A stretch of 24,715 bases of DNA from the NCBI GenBank assembly GCA_964544365.1, contig CAZJCW010000034.1:1-24715 (forward strand), given 5' to 3'. The stretch's first letter is position 1; each line of letters starts with the position of its first letter. Both the position numbers and the translations under genes were made by a program. The notes under the pieces were generated by a model. It made no database searches. It was given only the letters and a program-made list of their open reading frames with translations, and was not told the DNA's origin. This DNA is from Alsobacter sp964544365 (lineage in GTDB: Bacteria; Pseudomonadota; Alphaproteobacteria; Rhizobiales; Beijerinckiaceae). Positions 1-6,065 of this stretch are shown here, one piece after another.

Positions 1-44
1 ATCGTTAACCCGGAAGGCCAAACCTTGTCCGGATCGTAGTTCAT
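1..44 (-). CDS. 5' end of an unidentified protein, cut by the window edge
   Basis: A minus-strand ATG at 44-42 is preceded by AAGGAGA (rc of 53-59), an excellent ribosome binding site about 8 bases away. Only 14 codons are visible, starting MNYDPDKVWPSGLT, and no family can be recognised from them. It lies downstream of fixK on the same strand but is separated from it by a strong terminator, so it should have its own promoter in the roughly 290 bases between. Its position next to fixK makes it a possible member of the low-oxygen regulon, but no consensus FixK box was found upstream. The start is well supported; the function is unknown. Confidence 0.6.
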   Translation of the reverse strand, partial: MNYDPDKVWPSGLT

Positions 45-334
45 AGCTTGTTCTCCTTGAGAGGACTCAGCCAGTTCCCGTGCGAACCCCGCACGTCGGT
101 AACGACCGGTTGCGAAATCTGACGATCACGCGAAACAACCCCCACTCGGTCGCCGCGGCATAGTGTCACACAAATGGAACACCTACAACTGTAACACAGT
201 CCTGACACATGGCGAATTGCCAACAAAATGTGCGCCCTGGTTTTTCGTCGTCCAGCGCGTGGGCACGCCCGGCAAGCGGGAGCGCAGCCGGACCGCAAAC
301 ACGGTCCAGCCCCCCGGAATTCAACGGCCAGACG
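45..334. other. intergenic region upstream of the left-edge gene
   Basis: This stretch separates the fixK terminator from the left-edge gene and should hold that gene's promoter. It is less GC-rich around 165-235 than its neighbours. A weak minus-strand promoter-like pair (TTGTAG, 17 bases, CACTAT, around 160-190) is visible but matches consensus poorly. No convincing gene, RNA or FixK box is seen. Antisense open frames crossing it have no ribosome binding site or family resemblance. Confidence 0.4.
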
Positions 335-362
335 AAAAAGGCCGCGCCTTGGAGGCGCGGCC
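335..362 (-). terminator. Rho-independent terminator after fixK
   Basis: A perfect 9-bp stem GGCCGCGCC/GGCGCGGCC (340-348 and 354-362) closes a 5-base loop. On the minus strand it is followed directly by TTTTT (339-335). This is the canonical intrinsic terminator shape for transcripts coming from fixK, 80 bases past its stop codon. Confidence 0.85.
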
Positions 363-411
363 CAGTCATTGCGGGAGGAGAAGACGGAGCCGACGAGTCA
401 GCCCCGGATCA

Positions 412-436
412 TCGGCGGACAGGCAAGGTCCGCCGA
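412..436 (-). terminator. second strong hairpin directly after the fixK stop
   Basis: TCGGCGGAC (412-420) and GTCCGCCGA (428-436) form a perfect 9-bp stem with a 7-base loop, beginning 5 bases beyond the fixK stop codon. There is no T-run, so on its own it is more likely an mRNA 3'-end stabiliser or an accessory to the true terminator at 335-362. Confidence 0.45.
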
Positions 437-441
437 AGAGG

Positions 442-1191
442 TCAGTGCGAGCCCGTCACCCGGCAGAGCTTGCACACATTGGCGATCATCACCTCGTCGT
501 GCCGGCCGTAGACGAGAAGGCCTTCCCGGCGAAGGTGGGAAAATGCGCGACTCACCGTTTCCAGGGTGAGCCCGAGATAGTCGGCGATCTCCTGGCGGGT
601 GAGCTGGACGCGCACATTCACCTGGTCCACCGACCGGGGGCCCATGCAGCCCTGGCCGCCGCGCCCGGGAACGAGCCGCATCAGGAACGTCGCGACGCGC
701 TCGATGGCCGACTTGCGACCGAGAAGCACCGCGTGGTCGTGCAGGGCGCACATCTGCGCCTTCATGCGGTCCGCGATCATCGCCTGAACCGCCGGAGAGC
801 CTTCCACCGTGGCCCGGTCGTAGGCGACGATCTTGGCCGGCGTCAGGGTCTCGGCGCAGACATCGTGCTGGCGCGTGGTGGTGAGGCCGAAGACATCGCC
901 CGACCCGAGCAACTCGATGATCTGGCGACGGCCGTCCGGCAGCAGCTTGGAGAGCATCACGGCCCCCTCGAGGATGACGTAGGTGGCCCGGGCATCGTCG
1001 CCCTCGTCGATCACGGTCGCGCGGGCGTCGAAATCCAGATGGCGGCCCGGGCGGTCGGCAGGCTCGTCGGCCCGCCCCTCGCGGGAAATGCCGAGCGTCC
1101 ACCGCGCATCGTGCTTGGGCGGTGTGCTGTCGCGATCGAACTCGCGGTGGTCGTTGCGGAGTGTCTGGGTGCTGCGTGCATCGAGGGACAT
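442..1191 (-). CDS. fixK: CRP/FNR-family transcription regulator, FixK type
   Basis: A 249-residue DNA-binding regulator expected to relay the FixLJ low-oxygen signal to respiratory and microaerobic genes. Visible are a cyclic-nucleotide-binding-like beta-roll (about residues 50-130), a dimerisation helix (about 133-172) and a C-terminal winged helix-turn-helix (about 195-232). The recognition helix reads ETVSR; E211, S214 and R215 are the FNR/FixK residues that read TTGAT half-sites. The N terminus lacks the Cys cluster of true FNR/FnrN, so it is probably not an Fe-S oxygen sensor itself. An unusual CKLC pair (C240, C243) lies near the C terminus. ATG 1191 gives the usual family length but has a weak ribosome binding site; an in-frame GTG at 1320 would add 43 residues of non-conserved sequence. 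It is preceded by a 234-base gap after the receiver gene, so it probably has its own promoter; TTACGCAC (around 1310-1317, minus strand) faintly resembles a FixJ site. FnrN/AadR-like naming is possible. Confidence 0.85.
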   Translation of the reverse strand: MSLDARSTQTLRNDHREFDRDSTPPKHDARWTLGISREGRADEPADRPGRHLDFDARATVIDEGDDARATYVILEGAVMLSKLLPDGRRQIIELLGSGDVFGLTTTRQHDVCAETLTPAKIVAYDRATVEGSPAVQAMIADRMKAQMCALHDHAVLLGRKSAIERVATFLMRLVPGRGGQGCMGPRSVDQVNVRVQLTRQEIADYLGLTLETVSRAFSHLRREGLLVYGRHDEVMIANVCKLCRVTGSH

Positions 1192-1386
1192 GATTGGGCA
1201 TCCGGAACGACGGACCGTCGGGCCTCCATTGGCCTTAGCCGGTCCGGGCGGGAGAACTCCCGGTTGACCAAAAGCTAGTGAAACCTCTTCGTCTTCACAT
1301 CGGGCTTCGTGCGTAAGCACTGCTACTGACGCGGGAAACCGGTACGCGTGAGGGTTGTTGGGGTCGGGCAGGAACAGGCCCTCGCG

Positions 1387-1404
1387 CGGCCCGAAACCGG
1401 GCCG
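1387..1404 (-). terminator. hairpin between receiver gene and fixK
   Basis: CGGCCCG (1387-1393) and CGGGCCG (1398-1404) form a perfect 7-bp stem with an AAAC loop, starting 22 bases past the receiver stop codon. No T-run follows on the minus strand. It may attenuate read-through from the receiver gene into fixK or protect the receiver mRNA. Confidence 0.4.
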
Positions 1405-1425
1405 GCCGAGGCAGGCCCCGGCTGC

Positions 1426-1797
1426 TCAGACGATCTGGGAGAGGATCTCGCTGGAGAGCGGCTTGCGGAGGATCTCGACTCCGTTGATGCCGCGAACCTG
1501 CTTCTCGATGGCCGACTGCGGCTGCGCGCTGATCGCGATGACGCGCGGCGGCTCCTTGAGCTCCTGCAGCCACCGGATCACGCCGGCGCCGCTGATACCG
1601 GGCAGAAGCAGGTCGACGATGATCGTGTCCTGGGCCTGCGGCGGCTCGGCCTCGAAGAAGCTCTCCGCATCGGGATACGCGAAGACGACGAGGCCAAGGC
1701 CTCGCAGGAACATGAGCAGCGAATCGCTCACACCTGGATCGTCTTCGACGACATGAACGGCCACGGTGGCACCTGATGACGAGGGCCTCGCCGGCAT
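1426..1797 (-). CDS. single-domain response regulator (receiver only) in the fix cluster
   Basis: A stand-alone CheY-like receiver of 123 residues with no output domain. The acid pair is in VVEDD (E18, D19, D20), the phosphate acceptor is D62 in IIVDLLLPG, the switch Ser is S90 and the invariant Lys is K112 in LRKPL. All phosphorylation residues are present, so it should be phosphorylatable. It lies between fixJ and fixK on the same strand; to my knowledge a receiver gene occupies the same place in the Bradyrhizobium fixK2-fixJL cluster (bll2758). It may act as a phosphate sink or competitor for FixL, or as a partner-binding switch; that is inference. ATG 1797 has GGAG about 12 bases upstream. 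The longer frame to 1854 would place the FixK box inside the coding sequence and adds non-conserved residues. GTG 1764, directly at the domain start, is a second alternative. Confidence 0.8.
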   Translation of the reverse strand: MPARPSSSGATVAVHVVEDDPGVSDSLLMFLRGLGLVVFAYPDAESFFEAEPPQAQDTIIVDLLLPGISGAGVIRWLQELKEPPRVIAISAQPQSAIEKQVRGINGVEILRKPLSSEILSQIV

Positions 1798-1819
1798 CGT
1801 ACCGGAAGGCTCCACTCGC

Positions 1820-1833
1820 TTGACCTCGATCAA
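1820..1833 (-). promoter_or_regulatory. consensus FixK/FNR box upstream of the receiver gene
   Basis: The 14-mer TTGACCTCGATCAA (minus strand TTGATCGAGGTCAA) matches the FixK/FNR consensus TTGAY-N4-RTCAA at every specified position. It sits between fixJ and the receiver gene, with its centre 29-30 bases upstream of ATG 1797. The FixK encoded next door has the matching recognition residues. Its closeness to the ATG fits either a transcript starting near the GTG 1764 alternative start or a repressor position. Confidence 0.65.
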
Positions 1834-2006
1834 ATCATAGCCCGCGGAACGCAAGCTCGACCATAGGTAGTGACACGGAGGCCATCCTGACGATCGCGTT
1901 ATCGCGCGGCTCTCCCTTCCGGAAGATCCCGGAACCGTAGTCGAAAGAGTGTGCTTGCAAAGATCGTAGGACTGCGGAGACGGTCGCGCCCGCCTGACGC
2001 CATCCG

Positions 2007-2633
2007 TCAGTGACGTCGGGCGTCCGAATAGACGATTCGCACCAGGTCGGCGGTGTTGCGCGCGCCCAGCTTCTCCATGATGCGGGCGCGATGGACTTCG
2101 ATCGTCCGGGGGCTGATCCCGAGCTGGCGGCCCGCCTCCTTGTTGGAGGCACCGAGAGCGATCCGCTCCAGCACCTCACGCTCGCGCGGCGTCAGCTGCT
2201 CCTCCCCGAGGAAGGCCCCGAGAATCGGCTCGCCGGAGCGCTGCGCGTTGCGGGCACGCGCCGAGATCGCCTCGCGCACGCGCTCGACCACGGTATCGGC
2301 GTCGAAGGGCTTCTGGATGAAGTCGTGGGCGCCCTGCTTGATCGCCTCCACGGCCATCGGGATGTCGCCCTGCCCCGAGATCATGAAGACCGGCGCCGCA
2401 TAGTGCGCGCCGAGCTCGCTGAGAATGTCGAGACCGGACCGGCCGGGCATGTGGACGTCGAGGATGACGCAGGACGGCATCCTCATCTTCACCGCCGTCA
2501 GGAACGAGGACCCGTCCGGAAAGGCGGAGACCCGGTATCCCTCCAGCTCGAACACCAGCCGAAGCGCGTCGCGCACGGCCGGATCGTCGTCGACGATGAA
2601 GATTTCGCCTTCGGTGGCGATCGCGCTGCTCAT
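2007..2633 (-). CDS. fixJ: FixJ two-component response regulator
   Basis: A 208-residue FixJ/NarL-type activator, the cognate partner of FixL. The N-terminal receiver (about 10-122) has the acid cluster D15-D17, phosphate acceptor D59 in ILDVHMPG, S86 in FMISGQGD and K108 in IQKPF. The C-terminal LuxR/GerE helix-turn-helix (about 146-205) starts LTPREREVLERIALG and includes SPRTIEVHRARIMEKL. Length and layout match rhizobial FixJ (about 205 residues). Its ATG overlaps the fixL stop codon in an ATGA, so the two are translationally coupled and made together. Phosphorylation by oxygen-free FixL should allow dimerisation and activation of the fixK promoter. A 17-base hairpin (1994-2010, CTGACG/CGTCAG) overlaps the stop codon. 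Confidence 0.93.
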   Translation of the reverse strand: MSSAIATEGEIFIVDDDPAVRDALRLVFELEGYRVSAFPDGSSFLTAVKMRMPSCVILDVHMPGRSGLDILSELGAHYAAPVFMISGQGDIPMAVEAIKQGAHDFIQKPFDADTVVERVREAISARARNAQRSGEPILGAFLGEEQLTPREREVLERIALGASNKEAGRQLGISPRTIEVHRARIMEKLGARNTADLVRIVYSDARRH

Positions 2634-3853
2634 GCACCCACTCCGCTCGCCGCTGTCGAAGGCGATGTCGCCGCCGGCGTCAATTCGACCACGTCATCAT
2701 CGTCCGGTTCCGGGGCTGCAACCACCGGTAAACGCAGCTCAAACCGCGCACCACGACCGTTGCCGCCCGGATCGACCGTGAGATCGCCCGAATGGTTCTG
2801 CGCTATGGTGCGCGAAATTGAAAGTCCGAGGCCCATCCCGCTGCGCTTTGACGACGAAAAGGCCTTGAACAGCGTCGGGACGATGCCCGGCGCCAGCCCC
2901 GGGCCGTTGTCCTCGACGGCGACGACGAAGATGTCGCCCTGGCGGGACGTGGCCACCCGGACGATTCCATCCTGGCGCTCGCGCAGCGCCTCGAAGGCAT
3001 TGCGCAACAGGTTCACCACGATCTGCTGGATCTGGATCGGATCGACGACCGCCGGCGGCAGCCCGCTCTCGAAGCTCCGCTCCATCCGGGCGCCGGTGCG
3101 CAACCCCAGCAGCGTGAGTTCGACGGCTTCCTCGACAACGGCGTTCAGGTCCACCGCGCGCCGCTGGGGCTCCCGCTTCTCCACGAACTGCCGCATGCGG
3201 CTGATGATGCCGCCCGCGCGCTCGGCCTCGTGCACCGCCTTCTCGAGCACCTGCTGGAACAGGTCCGGCGATGGCGGAAGGCCGTTCGCGCTGCGGGCCA
3301 GCGTGCGGCTCGCGGCCTGGAGGTAGAGCATGATGGCCGTGAGCGGCTGGTTCAACTCATGCGCGAGAGCGGCGCCCATCTCGTCCATCGCCGAAACGCG
3401 GGCCATGTGGACGAGGTCGGCCTGCAACTCGTTGACGCGCCGCTCCTGCTCCTTGCGGGGCCGAAGATCCCGGATGATGCCGATGAACTGGCGACCCTCC
3501 GGCGTCTCGGTCTCGCCGACCGACAGTTCCACGGGGAACTCCGTTCCATCGCGGTGCCTGGCGCGCACCTCGCGGCCGATCCCGATGATCTTGCGGTGAC
3601 CGGACGTCATGTAGTTCGTCATGTACCGGTCGTGCGCGGCCGAGTAGTCGGCCGGCATGATCATCTGCACGTTGCGGCCGAGGATCTCGCGCGGGGCGTA
3701 GCCGAACAGCTTCTCGCACGCCTTGTTGTAAACGAGGATCTGCGCCTTCTCGTTGATGACGAGAATGGCATCGACAGCCGTGTCCAGTACGCTCTCAAGA
3801 CGCGCCGCCGATACGGACGTCGACGCGCTCCCGTGCAGGTCTGGCTGGCCCAT
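2630..3853 (-). CDS. fixL: FixL oxygen-sensing haem-PAS histidine kinase
   Basis: A 407-residue sensor kinase without membrane segments, so cytoplasmic. A PAS domain (about residues 18-130) is followed by a HisKA dimerisation domain with phospho-acceptor H165 in AALAHELNQPL and a HATPase domain (about 270-375) with N-box VVNLLRNAFEAL and G-boxes DNGPGLAP and GMGLGLSIS. Within the PAS, H74 (in AAHDRYM) aligns by eye with the haem ligand H200 of Bradyrhizobium FixL, and R94 (in IIGIGR) aligns with the oxygen-contacting R220. That marks it as an O2 sensor rather than a generic PAS kinase. The C terminus ends in an acidic, low-complexity tail beginning near EPDDDDVV. The ATG at 3853 is the only ATG before the PAS; an upstream TTG at 3952 is more likely part of a promoter. 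It is coupled to fixJ by a four-base overlap. Confidence 0.92.
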   Translation of the reverse strand: MGQPDLHGSASTSVSAARLESVLDTAVDAILVINEKAQILVYNKACEKLFGYAPREILGRNVQMIMPADYSAAHDRYMTNYMTSGHRKIIGIGREVRARHRDGTEFPVELSVGETETPEGRQFIGIIRDLRPRKEQERRVNELQADLVHMARVSAMDEMGAALAHELNQPLTAIMLYLQAASRTLARSANGLPPSPDLFQQVLEKAVHEAERAGGIISRMRQFVEKREPQRRAVDLNAVVEEAVELTLLGLRTGARMERSFESGLPPAVVDPIQIQQIVVNLLRNAFEALRERQDGIVRVATSRQGDIFVVAVEDNGPGLAPGIVPTLFKAFSSSKRSGMGLGLSISRTIAQNHSGDLTVDPGGNGRGARFELRLPVVAAPEPDDDDVVELTPAATSPSTAASGVGA

Positions 3854-3922
3854 GCCTGTTCCCGAACTCCCCCGCCCCGACCCTGCCGTGCCTGCGCAGG
3901 AATGGCAAGATCGATACAAGGA

Positions 3923-3952
3923 GAAATACTTACGCCGGGTGCTTTCGGTCAA
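3923..3952 (-). promoter_or_regulatory. candidate sigma-70 promoter of fixLJ
   Basis: On the minus strand TTGACC (3952-3947, five of six to consensus) is followed after 18 bases by TATTTC (3928-3923, three of six). A start near 3915 would give a leader of about 60 bases before the fixL ATG at 3853. The weak -10 keeps confidence low. It also explains the TTG that otherwise looks like an extended fixL start. Confidence 0.3.
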
Positions 3953-4053
3953 GCGGAGCCGCGGCCGCCTTGCCGGGGGCGCACGCCACCCGGCCGGGCC
4001 GTCCGGGTTCCAGGGAGGAAATGATGCCCCTCAAGGGACCTGGAGCCATGGAC

Positions 4054-4071
4054 CCGGCCTGGGCAGGCCGG
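4054..4071 (-). terminator. hairpin after the aminotransferase gene
   Basis: CCGGCCT (4054-4060) and AGGCCGG (4065-4071) form a perfect 7-bp stem with a 4-base loop, 8 bases past the aminotransferase stop codon. There is no T-run, so it is only a probable 3'-end structure. The rest of 3854-4079 holds no gene that I can support. Confidence 0.4.
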
Positions 4072-4079
4072 ATTTCGTC

Positions 4080-5291
4080 CTAGGGCCCCAGCACCCTGAC
4101 CAGCCGCCGCGTCGCCTCGGCGACATCGGACGCGTTCCGGGCAAAGCACAGGCGAAGGTAGTTCTCCCCTCCGGTCCCGAAAGCCGTGCCTGGCGCAAGC
4201 CCGACATTGGCCTCGTCCACGAGCCGCAGGGCGAGCCTGCGGGTGTCGGTTTCGCCGTCGACGGAAAAGAACAGGTAGAAAGCCCCGTCGGGCCGCGCGA
4301 AATGAACGCGGGAACTGCGCGACAGCCCGTCGCAGGCTGCGTCGCGGCTTGCCCTGGCGCCGGCGATCTGCCCTGCGACGAAGGCCTCGCCTTCGTCGAG
4401 CGCCGCGATGGCCCCGCGCTGGAGGAAGGCGGGGACGCCCGAGCAGGAATACTGCATCAGGTTCTCGACCGTCTGGCCCAGTGAGGGATCGCATTCCAGC
4501 CAGCCGACCCGCCAGCCCGTCATCGCCCAGTTCTTCGAGAAGGTCTGCACGAACAGGATGCGGTCTTCCGGCGCCATGATGTCATGGAAGGACGGCGCCC
4601 GGGCTTCTCCGCCATACACGAAGCGGCCGTAGATCTCGTCGGCGATGATCCACAGTCCGTGGCGCCGCGCCATGGCGAGGATGGCGTCCAGCTCCTCCAG
4701 CGTCGCCGTCCATCCGGTCGGGTTGGCAGGGGAGTTGACGATGATCGCGCGCGTCCGCGGCGTGATGGCCGCCTCGAACCGGTCGAGATCGAGCGACCAG
4801 GCGCCGCCGGGGCGCGAGGTGTCCAGGGTCATCGGCACTTCGACCGGCACCGCGCCCCCGACCGTCAGCGCGCCGATGAAGTTGGGCCAGGACGGCGAAT
4901 GGACGAGAACTTCGTCGCCCGGCCCCGCCGCGATTCGCACGGCCATCTGCAGCGCATGCATGCCACCGACGGTGACGAAGAAACGCTCGGGATCGAATGG
5001 CTTGCCATAGATGCGGCCCATGTAGCGGCCGATGGCGGCGCGCAACTCCGGCAAGCCGCGCTGCCACGTATAGAAGGTCTCGCCCGCCGCCAGTGCCCGT
5101 GTCGCCGCTTCGGCGATGAAGGGGGGCGTCGGCTGCTCGCCCTCGCCCGCCCACATCGGGATCAGCCCCTGCCGCCCGCGGCCGTAGTTGAAGACCTCGA
5201 CGATCCCGCTGACGGGCGCTGCCAGGGCCTCGGGCCGCGCGGCCGAAACGTGGGGCCCGGGATCGGTCGGGGCGGCGGAGGACTGTGTCAT
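4080..5291 (-). CDS. pyridoxal-phosphate aminotransferase, class I/II (AspC-like fold)
   Basis: A 403-residue fold-type I PLP enzyme. By eye the landmarks are an amino-terminal substrate loop (GEGEQPTP, about 50-56), W77 in TWQRGLPELR, the NSPANPTG motif with N190, the cofactor-contacting D218 and Y221 in IADEIYGRF, the Schiff-base lysine K253 in FSKNWAMTGWRVG with R261, and the substrate carboxylate arginine in ENYLRLCFA near the C terminus. The family moves amino groups between an amino acid and 2-oxoglutarate or another oxo-acid; the actual substrate cannot be read from sequence. ATG 5291 starts before the conserved region, but neither it nor ATG 5333 has a strong ribosome binding site, so 14 extra residues are possible. 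The next gene upstream on this strand, mscL, is separated by a hairpin at 5395-5444, so this is probably its own transcription unit. Confidence 0.85.
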   Translation of the reverse strand: MTQSSAAPTDPGPHVSAARPEALAAPVSGIVEVFNYGRGRQGLIPMWAGEGEQPTPPFIAEAATRALAAGETFYTWQRGLPELRAAIGRYMGRIYGKPFDPERFFVTVGGMHALQMAVRIAAGPGDEVLVHSPSWPNFIGALTVGGAVPVEVPMTLDTSRPGGAWSLDLDRFEAAITPRTRAIIVNSPANPTGWTATLEELDAILAMARRHGLWIIADEIYGRFVYGGEARAPSFHDIMAPEDRILFVQTFSKNWAMTGWRVGWLECDPSLGQTVENLMQYSCSGVPAFLQRGAIAALDEGEAFVAGQIAGARASRDAACDGLSRSSRVHFARPDGAFYLFFSVDGETDTRRLALRLVDEANVGLAPGTAFGTGGENYLRLCFARNASDVAEATRRLVRVLGP

Positions 5292-5394
5292 GGGTCTGTC
5301 TGACGAACTCGAAGCGGCGGAGGCCGCTCTCATGTCACGCCCGACCCTCGCAGTCCCGTCAAATTTCGTGATGGGTTGCGTCGCACGAGAAGAA

Positions 5395-5444
5395 CCCCGC
5401 GCCGCGATCGCAACGACCTCGAGCGCGGGTCGGGCGGCGCGGGG
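5395..5444 (-). terminator. long-loop terminator-like inverted repeat after mscL
   Basis: CCCCGCGCCGC (5395-5405) and GCGGCGCGGGG (5434-5444) are perfect 11-base inverted repeats separated by 28 bases, starting 11 bases past the mscL stop codon. On the minus strand the stem is followed by TTCTTCT, a short pyrimidine tail. It fits a transcript end for mscL, though the loop is longer than usual. Confidence 0.5.
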
Positions 5445-5455
5445 ATAGGCTGCGG

Positions 5456-5884
5456 TCAGGCCCGCTTGGCCAGCAGGTCGCGGATCTCGGTCAGCAGGAC
5501 CTCTTCCTTGGTCGGCTCGGCGGGGGCGGCCGGGGCCGCGGCTTCCTTGCGGCGCAGCTGGTTGATCGCCTTGACGACGACGAACAGGACCCAGGCGATG
5601 ATCAGGAAGCTGACGACGGTCGTGAGGAAGTTGCCATAGCCGAGGACGGCGCCGCCCTTCTTGGCCTCCTCGTAGGCCATGCCCGTCTTCACCGCGCCGG
5701 ACAGCGGGATGTAGTAGTTCGAGAAGTCGAGGCCGCCCGTGATGGCTCCGATGATCGGCATGATCAGGTCGCCGACGACGGATTCGACGATCTTGCCGAA
5801 GGAGGCGCCGATGATCACGCCGATGGCGAGATCGACGACGTTGCCTTTCATGGCAAAGTCTTTGAACTCCTGAACGATGGACAT
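5456..5884 (-). CDS. mscL: large-conductance mechanosensitive channel MscL
   Basis: A 142-residue inner-membrane channel that opens under membrane tension and releases solutes on hypo-osmotic shock. The N-terminal helix and first membrane segment show the family signature, including FAMKGNVVDLAIGVIIG and FGKIVESVVGDLIMP. A periplasmic loop (about 50-72) leads to a second membrane segment (TTVVSFLIIAWVLFVV, about 84-104). The C terminus has an Ala/Pro linker and a charged helix (EEVLLTEIRDLLA) that bundles in the pentamer. Length is close to the 136 residues of E. coli MscL. ATG 5884 is chosen over the longer frame to 5962 because GGGGAAGG lies directly upstream and the family N terminus begins MSIVQEFKDF. 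Confidence 0.97.
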   Translation of the reverse strand: MSIVQEFKDFAMKGNVVDLAIGVIIGASFGKIVESVVGDLIMPIIGAITGGLDFSNYYIPLSGAVKTGMAYEEAKKGGAVLGYGNFLTTVVSFLIIAWVLFVVVKAINQLRRKEAAAPAAPAEPTKEEVLLTEIRDLLAKRA

Positions 5885-5957
5885 GGCCTTCCCCCTCTTG
5901 CTGGTCGATGCGTACTGCGCGTCCGGATGCCGCACGATCAACTCGTGAGCGTGGGGC

Positions 5958-5967
5958 GACAATTGTC
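5958..5967. promoter_or_regulatory. perfect palindrome in the mscL/kinase divergent region
   Basis: GACAATTGTC is a perfect 10-base palindrome about midway between the divergent starts of mscL (5884) and the sensor kinase (6066). It could be an operator for either gene, but no regulator can be named and short palindromes occur by chance. Confidence 0.2.
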
Positions 5968-6065
5968 AAGCTGAACCCCATCCGCAAGGGGTCTGCACGG
6001 ACTCTTTCACGGACGCGGGCAGAACGATAGATTGTTCGCGCGCGGACGCCGGGGGGATAGACCGC

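Noticed and set aside
210..223. TGGCGAATTGCCAA, a near-palindrome that might be a FixK box for the left-edge gene.
   Set aside because: Only TTG of one half-site matches TTGAT; the other half matches two of five. It is too weak to call.
163..1278. A 371-codon plus-strand open frame opposite fixK.
   Set aside because: It runs through the fixK terminator and lacks any family resemblance; fixK is clearly the real gene.
1191..1320. A longer FixK of 292 residues starting from GTG at 1320.
   Set aside because: The added 43 residues do not look conserved, contain no FNR-type Cys cluster and make the protein longer than the family norm.
2010..3326. A 438-codon plus-strand open frame opposite fixJ and fixL.
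   Set aside because: Antisense shadow; fixJ and fixL have full sets of conserved motifs.
3853..3952. A longer FixL of 440 residues starting from TTG at 3952.
   Set aside because: The extra 33 residues are not PAS-like, TTG is rare as a start, and the same bases form a good -35 element.
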